A DNA stretch of 5,717 nucleotides. Source: Thermoplasmata archaeon (GTDB lineage Archaea; Thermoplasmatota; Thermoplasmata; Lutacidiplasmatales; UBA184). The notes beneath the pieces were generated by a model. That model saw only the letters and a program-made list of their open reading frames with translations, did not search any database and was not told the DNA's origin. Made by a program: the position numbers and the translations under genes. Shown here in pieces: positions 1 through 5,131 of the stretch (position 1 is the stretch's first letter; each line of letters opens with the position of its first letter). The stretch is from NCBI GenBank assembly GCA_021828085.1, contig JAKATE010000123.1, positions 1-5,717 of the forward strand, written 5' to 3'.

Positions 1-1006
1 CGATCTCGACCCACTGGGCCGGCTCGAGGGCGAGGTTCAGCACGGCCCCCATGAAGAGCTCGGCGATGAAGACCATGGCAAGGACCCCGAAGGTCCAGTT
101 CGGCCGGAGCGTCCAGGGGGGCCCGGCCGGCGCCTCGAAGCGCTCCGGCTGGACCACCGCGTCGAAGAAGAGCGCCATCTCGAAGAGGATGGAGAGCGCG
201 AAGGCGAGCCCGTCGCCGTAGACCCGCCAGACGTAGAGGCCGGCCATCATCAGCGCGTAGACGGAGAAGAGGAGCAGGTAGTAGCGGGAGAGGACCGGGG
301 CCATCTGGCGGTGCCGGTAGAGCCTCTCGAAGACGAAGACCACGAGGCCGATCATCACGACGCTCCCCAGCACGAGGGTCGGGTCGACCAGCGGGGAACC
401 CGCGAAGGCGGGCGGGGAGAGGAACATCAACCCCGCCTGCGCGAGCAGCATCCCCACGAACGGCGTGGGGAGCCTCCGCCGTAGGAAGTAGGCGGAGAGC
501 CCCATTTCGAGCGCCATGGGGAAGAGGAACCAGGGGGAGTTCACCCCCAGGACGAGCACGTCCACGACGCTCCGCGCGCTCGAGACGACGAGCGTCCCCG
601 CAGCGAGCTGGAAGGTCCAGCCCATGAGGAACTCGTTCAGGACGACCAGCCCGAGGATCCCCAGGGCGAAGGTAGCGCGGCGTTGGAGCGGGGTCGGCTC
701 GTAGCGCTCCTTGAGGCGGAAGTGCCTCTGGGCGTCCTTGAGGTAGACGTAGACCACAGGGAAGACCAGCACCGACATGGCCCCGCTCGCCAGCCAGAGG
801 CCGTCGACCAGTCCGGCCGTCCCCGGGTGCAGGAAGTACAAGAGCGCCCCGCCGAGCATGGCGATCATCATGCCCAGGAGGAAGAGCACCAGCCCCGCAG
901 CGGTGACCGTGTGCGCCTCGGCCGCCCACTTGATGAGGAGCGCCGTCAGGGTGGCCATGGCGGCCGCGATCAGGCCGAGGAGCAGCAGGAGGAACGGGGA
1001 GAGCAC
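1..1006 (-). CDS. Polytopic membrane protein with NEFLMG motif, paralogue of the gene at 3213-4157 (C-terminus beyond window)
   Basis: The first 335 residues are visible and the reading frame is open to the window edge. I do not recognise the family. Hydrophobic segments, predicted by eye, lie near residues 3-25, 36-58, 70-89, 112-134, 148-175, 183-200, 210-226, 241-260, 265-284 and 304-327, giving about ten helices with short charged loops (for example KDAQRHFRLKERYE at 90-103). Motifs are NEFLMG (124-129), SPWFLFPMALEM (157-168), LSILFEMALFF (271-281) and AELFMG (315-320). The first three match the order and spacing of motifs in the gene at 3213-4157, so the two are probably paralogues; the last resembles the first and suggests an internal repeat. 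The start is GTG, 26 nt after the stop of the gene at 1033-2325. A GGAG within GGAGGGGAG lies 6 nt before it, so cotranslation in one operon is likely. Function is unknown; membrane location is confident. Confidence 0.85.
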   Translation of the reverse strand, partial: MLSPFLLLLLGLIAAAMATLTALLIKWAAEAHTVTAAGLVLFLLGMMIAMLGGALLYFLHPGTAGLVDGLWLASGAMSVLVFPVVYVYLKDAQRHFRLKERYEPTPLQRRATFALGILGLVVLNEFLMGWTFQLAAGTLVVSSARSVVDVLVLGVNSPWFLFPMALEMGLSAYFLRRRLPTPFVGMLLAQAGLMFLSPPAFAGSPLVDPTLVLGSVVMIGLVVFVFERLYRHRQMAPVLSRYYLLLFSVYALMMAGLYVWRVYGDGLAFALSILFEMALFFDAVVQPERFEAPAGPPWTLRPNWTFGVLAMVFIAELFMGAVLNLALEPAQWVEI

Positions 1007-1012
1007 GGACTT

Positions 1013-1021
1013 CTCCCCTCC
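1013..1021 (-). promoter_or_regulatory. Shine-Dalgarno sequence of the left-edge membrane gene
   Basis: The minus strand reads GGAGGGGAG here. Its last GGAG sits 6 nt before the GTG at 1006, and the whole site lies in the 26-nt gap after the preceding gene's TAA. It supports GTG as the start and translation from a polycistronic message. Confidence 0.65.
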
Positions 1022-1032
1022 CCCCGGCCCGC

Positions 1033-2325
1033 TTACGCGCGGCGGGCGCCGCCCACGCTGGCGGTCCGGGATGCGGCCTCGGCCGGAGCGGCCGGGACGG
1101 CGGGAACCTGGATGTCGCGTGTTCCCGCCGCCCCCTCCCAGGGCGCGGCCCTACCGCGGAGACGCCGGAGCACCCGGGAGGGCGCAAGGCCCAGGAGGAG
1201 GGCAAACCCCCCCAGCAGGACGAAGTAGCCCAGCCACGAACCGACCAGGGCGGCTCCGGTGAGGGGGCTCGGTGCCCCTCCCAACGCCGTGGAGACCCCG
1301 GCCACCCCCAGCAACTGGTTCCCGAGCCCGGAGATCCCCCAGCCGGTGAGCGGAGGGGGCACCCCCACCAGGAGCGAAAGTCCCGCGAGGACCAGAAGGA
1401 CCCGGTAGACCCCCACGAGCCCCCGATGGACCGGTCGCGCGACCATCGGCCCCAGCAGGGCGGGGAAGAGGGAGAGGAAGACCGCGGTGAGACCGACGAA
1501 GGGCCGCTGGACGATCCCTCCGAGGAACACCGCCGGGAAGGACGATCCGCTGGGAGGAACGGTGAGGAGGATCAGGAGCGACAGCGTCCAGACGAGACCG
1601 GCACCGGCGAGGAGGGCGCGGAGACCGACGCTCTCCCAGGGGATCCGGGCCCGAGACCGGGGGGTCGCGGCCGGGGAGGTCTCCTTCGTTCCCTCCCCGA
1701 GGCCGAAGAGGTCCCCCGAGATACGGATGAGCTGTTCCTGCGCGACGAGGGCGATCTCCAGGATCGCCAACTGGAAGACGTTGAGGTACCAGGCGTTCTG
1801 GAGGAGCTGGTCGTAGTTCGTGCCGCTCGCCTGCGCCACCACGCCGATCCCCGCGGCTGCGGCGGCGGTGGTGGAGCAGCACGCCCCGACCGTCAAGAGC
1901 GCGATCATGGCGGGGGTGAGGCTCGCGAGGGCGCTGGCGGATCCGGCCCCCCGGGGGGCCGCCCGCCGCTGCCGGAGGATCCGGACCGCCAGGAGGAGAC
2001 CGGCGGACATCCCGATTCCGACTCCGATGGAGACGAGGATGGTGGAGACCGTCGCCGTGAACGGCAGCTCGAGAAGGCCCCCCGGGGCGATCAGCAGCAC
2101 GGCAGGATAGTTCCACCACTGGCTCGAGTACGGGTTGGTGATGATCTCGAGCTGGGTGTTCGCCGTCCCCGTCGGGCCAAAGATGATCATCTGGCCCACC
2201 ACCATCGAGAGGAAGCCGTAGACCAGGGCGATGGAGAAGGCGAGGCCCCGACCGAGGCGGTTGCGGATGAGCGCGCGGGTACGCTGAAGGGAGACGACCG
2301 ACCAGAGGGAGGAGTTCTGGCTCAA
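1033..2325 (-). CDS. Polytopic membrane protein with intramembrane Cys-Cys motif (GACCS), function unknown
   Basis: The product is 430 residues and I do not recognise the family. A basic N-terminal stretch (RTRALIRNRLGR, 15-26) precedes about eight hydrophobic segments, near 28-50, 89-115, 135-165, 179-198, 234-257, 276-293, 303-322 and 353-380. The third contains TVGACCSTT (145-153) followed by an alanine run, so Cys149 and Cys150 lie inside or at the edge of the membrane. Between segments one and two is an aromatic loop (NPYSSQWWNYP, 64-74) that probably faces outward if the basic N-terminus is inside. The tail from about 385 is Arg-, Ala- and Pro-rich and probably cytoplasmic. The start is TTG: an in-frame TGA lies eight codons upstream with no ATG between, and GGTG stands 5 nt before the TTG. 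It does not share the NE-LMG motifs of its membrane neighbours. A metal, heme or redox role for the Cys pair is speculation. Confidence 0.87.
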   Translation of the reverse strand: MSQNSSLWSVVSLQRTRALIRNRLGRGLAFSIALVYGFLSMVVGQMIIFGPTGTANTQLEIITNPYSSQWWNYPAVLLIAPGGLLELPFTATVSTILVSIGVGIGMSAGLLLAVRILRQRRAAPRGAGSASALASLTPAMIALLTVGACCSTTAAAAAGIGVVAQASGTNYDQLLQNAWYLNVFQLAILEIALVAQEQLIRISGDLFGLGEGTKETSPAATPRSRARIPWESVGLRALLAGAGLVWTLSLLILLTVPPSGSSFPAVFLGGIVQRPFVGLTAVFLSLFPALLGPMVARPVHRGLVGVYRVLLVLAGLSLLVGVPPPLTGWGISGLGNQLLGVAGVSTALGGAPSPLTGAALVGSWLGYFVLLGGFALLLGLAPSRVLRRLRGRAAPWEGAAGTRDIQVPAVPAAPAEAASRTASVGGARRA

Positions 2326-2330
2326 CGTCG

Positions 2331-2334
2331 CACC
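2331..2334 (-). promoter_or_regulatory. Weak Shine-Dalgarno deciding a TTG start
   Basis: GGTG on the minus strand, 5 nt before the TTG at 2325, matches part of the anti-Shine-Dalgarno complement. The only other support for TTG is the in-frame TGA at 2347-2349. A start slightly further inside the gene cannot be excluded. Confidence 0.35.
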
Positions 2335-2361
2335 GGGGGCAGCCGGTCACTTGGCAGGGTC

Positions 2362-2369
2362 GGATAAGG
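2362..2369 (-). promoter_or_regulatory. Candidate TATA box for the Cys-Cys membrane gene
   Basis: The minus strand reads CCTTATCC, preceded by CCGAAT, in one of the few AT-richer spots of the 123-nt gap. Its centre is about 40 nt before the TTG at 2325. With the usual archaeal distance of about 26 nt to the start site, this would give a leader of about 13 nt that just includes the GGTG. The match to the archaeal consensus is weak. Confidence 0.3.
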
Positions 2370-2425
2370 ATTCGGTACTTACTTCCGTTTCCCTTCGACC
2401 GGCCTGGGGGGGGCGGGGACTCCCT

Positions 2426-2444
2426 CGCCCTGCCGGGAAGGGCG
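2426..2444 (-). repeat. Inverted repeat (hairpin) just after the glycosylase gene
   Basis: CGCCCT and AGGGCG form a perfect 6-bp stem around a 7-nt loop, beginning 4 nt after the TGA of the DNA glycosylase gene. No T-tract follows on the minus strand, so it is not a classical intrinsic terminator. It could be a 3'-end structure, or chance in GC-rich DNA. Confidence 0.35.
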
Positions 2445-2448
2445 CCGG

Positions 2449-3192
2449 TCAACCGTTGACGCCACCCTCCGGTTCCCGTCGCCCCGCTCCCGGGGGTTCC
2501 AGGCTCCGCCAGAGCGCGTAGGTGGCATAGGTCCGGTAAGGGGCCCAGCGCTTTCCAAGCCGCCCGACGCGGGCCTCGCTCGGGAGAGCGCGGTCCCCCC
2601 AGTTCCGCTGCACCGCCTTGCGGAGACCCAAGTCCCCCACGGGCAGGACGTCCGGGCGATGCAAGGCGAAGATGAGGAACATCTCGGCCGTCCAACGCCC
2701 GATCCCGGGGAGCTCGGCCAGGCGCTCGACCACCTCCGCGTCCGGCCGGCCGGAGAGCGCGTGGAGGTCCAACCTCCCCTCCCTAAGCTCGGAGGAGAGC
2801 GCCCGGAGGTAGCGGACCTTCTGCGTGGAGAGTCCGCAGCCCCGCAGGGTATCCTCGGGCGTCGAGCCGAACCAGTCGGCGCTTGGGAATCGCCCGGCTC
2901 CCGAGCGCTCGCGAAGGCGCAGGACGATCGAGCGCGCGGCACCGCCCGAGATCTGCTGGCCGACGATCGCCCGGGCGAGGCACGGAAAGGCTCCGGGAGA
3001 CGGGGGGAGCCTCCAGCTCTGGCCGTCGGGCGGAAGACAGCGGGCGAGGACCGGGTCGGCGTTCCGGAGGTGCTCCGCAGCTCGCCGATGGACCGGCGAG
3101 GGACGTGGTGGCGGGACCTGTGACTCCTCCGACGTTCGGAGACGCACGTGAAGACCCTCGCGGGCCGCTGCACCGGCGTCCCGGCGTTGCAT
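2449..3192 (-). CDS. DNA-3-methyladenine glycosylase II family protein (AlkA-like, HhH-GPD)
   Basis: The 247-residue protein belongs to the helix-hairpin-helix GPD superfamily. These enzymes excise alkylated purines such as 3-methyladenine from DNA and so start base excision repair. Visible landmarks are the family helix FPCLARAIVGQQIS (69-82), the hairpin LPGIGRWTA (161-169), and DVLPVGDLGLRKA (181-193), whose Asp187 is the expected catalytic residue. A C-terminal RWAPYRTYATYALWR (215-229) is typical of the group. The four cysteines of the MutY/Nth iron-sulfur cluster are absent, which argues against Nth or MutY. The length suits the compact archaeal/bacterial form, which lacks the N-terminal TBP-like domain of E. 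coli AlkA. The chosen ATG lies 20 nt after the preceding stop, with AGGGGG 5 nt upstream; a GTG at codon 16 with GAGGG upstream is an alternative. It sits between membrane genes, probably as a passenger in their operon. Confidence 0.93.
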   Translation of the reverse strand: MQRRDAGAAAREGLHVRLRTSEESQVPPPRPSPVHRRAAEHLRNADPVLARCLPPDGQSWRLPPSPGAFPCLARAIVGQQISGGAARSIVLRLRERSGAGRFPSADWFGSTPEDTLRGCGLSTQKVRYLRALSSELREGRLDLHALSGRPDAEVVERLAELPGIGRWTAEMFLIFALHRPDVLPVGDLGLRKAVQRNWGDRALPSEARVGRLGKRWAPYRTYATYALWRSLEPPGAGRREPEGGVNG

Positions 3193-3212
3193 CCGTTCCC
3201 CCTGGCCGTCGA

Positions 3213-4157
3213 TCAGGCCGGCTGCTGCGTCGCCTCGGCCGGGGCCCGGGGGGGTCCTACCGTCCCCAGCGCTGCCGCCGCGGGCCGGTAGATGACCCGA
3301 CGGATGAGCAGGGCCACCTCGAAGATCATCACCGAAACCGCGGCCGCCGCGAAGAAGAAGCCGCTCCCGGGAAGGGCCGAGAGGACCAGGGAGGCGGCCG
3401 CTCCGACGGCCATCACGGCGAATCCCACCGCGACCTTGGTGACGGTGGCGAGATAGACCGGGGAGGCGGGCGTGGGCTTGCGGAGCTCGTGGACCACCAC
3501 GAGGAGCGTGGCGAGCATCACCACGCCCATCCCCGCCGCCCCGACCGCCGGCTCGGCCAGGACCCAGGGTCCCACGGCCGAGGTCGACGCCAGTCCCAGC
3601 CAAACCCAGCGCTCCGCCCGGGGGAGCTCCACCCAATAGAGCAGGACGACCATGTTTCCCATCATCGCCCAGAAGAACCACACGTTGCTCACCGAGGAGG
3701 CCAGTGCCTGGGCGAGCCCCGTGAGCCCGCCGGTGTAGAGCGCGCCGACCCCGGCGATGCCGGCGACGAACGTGGCCCCCATGAGCACCTCGTTGCCCGT
3801 GATGCTGCTGGCCAGGAGGACCGGCCACAGCCAGCTCTTCCCGCGGACCCGCCGGGTGGAGGCGCGCAGGAAGAGCGAGGTCGCCCAGACGAAGGGGCTC
3901 ATCATCATGATGTTCACCCCGAAGAGCGCCACCGTCCAGCCGTTGAAGGACTGGGTCAGCACGGCGGTCAGGACGGTCGCCCAGAGACCCGCCGAGGCCA
4001 CGAGCACGAAACCGACCAGGATGGCACGGGAGAGACGCGGGCGCCCTCCGCGACGGGGGAAGAACTCGACGAAGACGAACAGGTTCACCAGGATCATGGC
4101 GATGGCGATCGCCGCGTAGACCCCGGTCTGATAGCTCAGGGGAAAGGGGACGTACAC
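3213..4157 (-). CDS. Polytopic membrane protein with NEVLMG motif, paralogue of the left-edge gene
   Basis: The 314-residue protein is of no family I can name. About eight hydrophobic segments lie near 12-34, 44-67, 72-97, 110-137, 155-178, 184-222 (possibly two), 237-262 and 266-288. A Pro/Ala-rich tail follows (295-314). Motifs are VNIMMMSPF (81-89), NEVLMGATF (122-130), VWFFWAMMGNM (159-169) and SVMIFEVAL (275-283). The second, third and fourth correspond to NEFLMG, PWFLFPMALEM and LFEMAL of the gene at 1-1006. From Asn-Glu to Phe-Glu is 157 residues here and 151 there. The membrane segments are rich in Met and carry the conserved acids Glu123 and Glu280, which could bind metal or heme, but that is a guess. 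The GTG start is firm: an in-frame TAG lies one codon upstream and GGAGG stands 7 nt before it. It is the first gene of the minus-strand block, and the glycosylase follows after 20 nt. Confidence 0.88.
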   Translation of the reverse strand: MYVPFPLSYQTGVYAAIAIAMILVNLFVFVEFFPRRGGRPRLSRAILVGFVLVASAGLWATVLTAVLTQSFNGWTVALFGVNIMMMSPFVWATSLFLRASTRRVRGKSWLWPVLLASSITGNEVLMGATFVAGIAGVGALYTGGLTGLAQALASSVSNVWFFWAMMGNMVVLLYWVELPRAERWVWLGLASTSAVGPWVLAEPAVGAAGMGVVMLATLLVVVHELRKPTPASPVYLATVTKVAVGFAVMAVGAAASLVLSALPGSGFFFAAAAVSVMIFEVALLIRRVIYRPAAAALGTVGPPRAPAEATQQPA

Positions 4158-4164
4158 GCTCTAC

Positions 4165-4169
4165 CCTCC
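4165..4169 (-). promoter_or_regulatory. Shine-Dalgarno (GGAGG) of the NEVLMG membrane gene
   Basis: GGAGG on the minus strand ends 7 nt before the GTG at 4157. The in-frame TAG at 4161-4163 overlaps the spacer, so this GTG is the earliest possible start. The site shows that this gene has a leadered message, unlike the divergent methyltransferase. Confidence 0.7.
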
Positions 4170-4298
4170 CCTTCGGCCGGAGGACGAGGCGCGGCCCCCC
4201 GCCTCGACAGCTCCTCCCGACCCTCCGGCGACCATGGGACTCCCGCGGGAACGGGTCGGGAGCACCCGCCCGGGGTATTGGGGTTTGTCCTTCCGCAA

Positions 4299-4312
4299 GG
4301 GGGGACCCCCCC
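4299..4312. repeat. G6-A-C7 inverted repeat in the divergent promoter region
   Basis: Six G, one A and seven C form a near-perfect palindrome. It lies 16 nt upstream of the methyltransferase TATA candidate. A one-base loop makes an RNA hairpin strained, so a DNA-binding site or plain homopolymer drift are the alternatives. Confidence 0.3.
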
Positions 4313-4327
4313 GGCGCGCGCGGCAAT

Positions 4328-4334
4328 CCTATAG
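4328..4334 (+). promoter_or_regulatory. TATA-like box for a leaderless methyltransferase transcript
   Basis: CCTATAG interrupts very GC-rich DNA, and its centre is 27 nt before the ATG at 4358. In archaea the TATA centre lies about 26-27 nt from the transcription start, so the message would begin at or next to the ATG. No Shine-Dalgarno sequence precedes this ATG, which agrees with a leaderless transcript. Confidence 0.5.
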
Positions 4335-4357
4335 CCCGAAGGACGTTCCATCCCGGC

Positions 4358-5071
4358 ATGGCCCCGGTCCGGCACCCACCGCGCAACCCCCGACGGGAGT
4401 TCGACCGGGAGGCGCGCCACTACGACCGGACCGCCTCCGCCACCATGCCGCGCTACGCGGAGCTGCACCGGATGCTCGCGTGGGGGGTGCCCCATCTTCC
4501 CACCCGCCCCCTCCGCATCCTCGAGCTCGGGCCGGGGACCGGCACCCTCACCGAGCTCCTGCTGGAGAGCTTCCCCCACGCCCAGGTGGAAGGGGTCGAC
4601 CTCTCGCCGGCCATGGTGACCCTCGCACGGCGCAAGCTCGCGCGCTTCCGGGCCCGGGTCACGCTGCGCGTGGGGGAGCTCGACGCCCTCCCCGGGGAGA
4701 CGAAGTACGATGTGATCGTGAGCTGTCTCGCGATCCATCATCTCGTGGAGGAGCGCAAGCGCCGGCTCTTCCGCCGGGTCTACGAGGCCCTGACGCCGGG
4801 CGGGTACTTCGGCGACGGGGACGACCACCTGCCGGAGGATTCGCGCTTCGACGAGCGCTTCAGTGCGCTCGCCTCCTCCCTCTCGAGGCCCCAACCCCGC
4901 ACGGGCCGGCGCGAGCGCGACGTCCTCCAGAAGGTCTGGCACGCCCACGAGTACTTCGATCACCCGGTTCCCCTCTCGCAGGAGGTCCAGTGGCTCCGGG
5001 AGGCCGGCTTCGTGCACTTGGACACCCCCTGGCGCTTCTTCAACCAGGCCGTCGTCTGGGCCTACCGCTGA
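4358..5071 (+). CDS. Class I SAM-dependent methyltransferase
   Basis: The 237-residue cytosolic protein has the full Rossmann-fold methyltransferase core. Motif I is ILELGPGTGTL (54-64), which binds S-adenosylmethionine. GVDLSPAMV (79-87) carries Asp81, expected to hold the ribose. GELDALP (106-112) follows, with Glu107 or Asp109 near the adenine. YDVIVSCLAIHHL (117-129) is motif IV-like, and LTPGGYF (145-151) precedes the last strands. The N-terminal FDREARHYDR (15-24) and the C-terminal DHPVPLSQEVQWLREAGF (201-218) are typical of the small-molecule Methyltransf_25/UbiE-like group. The substrate cannot be read from the sequence. An unusual acidic stretch, GDGDD (152-156), follows the GGYF motif. 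The ATG is chosen because it preserves the N-terminal motif and stands 27 nt after a TATA-like box without a Shine-Dalgarno. The disulfide oxidoreductase follows after 60 nt and is probably cotranscribed. Confidence 0.93.
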   Translation: MAPVRHPPRNPRREFDREARHYDRTASATMPRYAELHRMLAWGVPHLPTRPLRILELGPGTGTLTELLLESFPHAQVEGVDLSPAMVTLARRKLARFRARVTLRVGELDALPGETKYDVIVSCLAIHHLVEERKRRLFRRVYEALTPGGYFGDGDDHLPEDSRFDERFSALASSLSRPQPRTGRRERDVLQKVWHAHEYFDHPVPLSQEVQWLREAGFVHLDTPWRFFNQAVVWAYR

Positions 5072-5110
5072 TGCCGGACCCTCCCGCGTTCCGCTCCCCC
5101 GGGGCCTTGG

Positions 5111-5127
5111 GTCCCCCCCTCGGGGAC
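5111..5127 (+). repeat. Inverted repeat just before the disulfide oxidoreductase start
   Basis: GTCCCC and GGGGAC form a perfect 6-bp stem with a 5-nt loop, ending 4 nt before the ATG at 5132. It occupies the place where a Shine-Dalgarno would be. It may hinder or modulate translation start, or be fortuitous in GC-rich DNA. Confidence 0.35.
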
Positions 5128-5131
5128 TGAC

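Larger units (their letters stand above)
4158..4357. other. Divergent intergenic region between the membrane gene and the methyltransferase
   Basis: This 200-nt stretch is the largest noncoding gap and should hold promoters for both directions. It contains the GGAGG of the minus-strand gene near its left end and the TATA candidate of the methyltransferase near its right end. Between them is a G6-A-C7 inverted repeat at 4299-4312. A locally AT-richer patch at 4276-4288 might hold the minus-strand promoter, but it lies over 110 nt from that gene's start and no convincing box is visible. The plus strand has an ATG at 4234 that opens a long frame; it overlaps the methyltransferase out of frame and looks non-genic. 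Confidence 0.6.

Noticed and set aside
1426..2367. Plus-strand open frame of 313 codons
   Set aside because: It lies antisense to the Cys-Cys membrane gene and encodes a highly charged, Arg/Glu/Gly-rich low-complexity product, the usual shadow of a GC-rich membrane gene. The minus frame has clear hydrophobic periodicity.
1151..2695. Minus-strand open frame of 514 codons
   Set aside because: It overlaps the membrane gene and the glycosylase in another frame, and the product is rich in Pro, Arg and Gly without any domain.
4299..4312. Intrinsic terminator made from the G6/C7 inverted repeat
   Set aside because: There is no T-tract on either side, the loop is a single base, and it sits upstream of both divergent genes rather than after one.
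2883..4334. Plus-strand open frame of 483 codons
   Set aside because: It is antisense to both the glycosylase and the NEVLMG membrane gene, and its His/Arg/Gly/Asp-rich composition shows no domain.
3193..4386. Long in-frame upstream extension of the glycosylase, up to a 645-codon protein
   Set aside because: The extension is antisense-like low-complexity sequence in a shifted frame of the membrane gene at 3213-4157, which has its own firm start and stop. The ATG at 3192 gives a family-sized enzyme.
5071..5130. 19-codon frame whose ATG overlaps the methyltransferase TGA
   Set aside because: The TGATG overlap is attractive for translational coupling, but the product is a short Pro/Gly-rich peptide without a recognisable feature.
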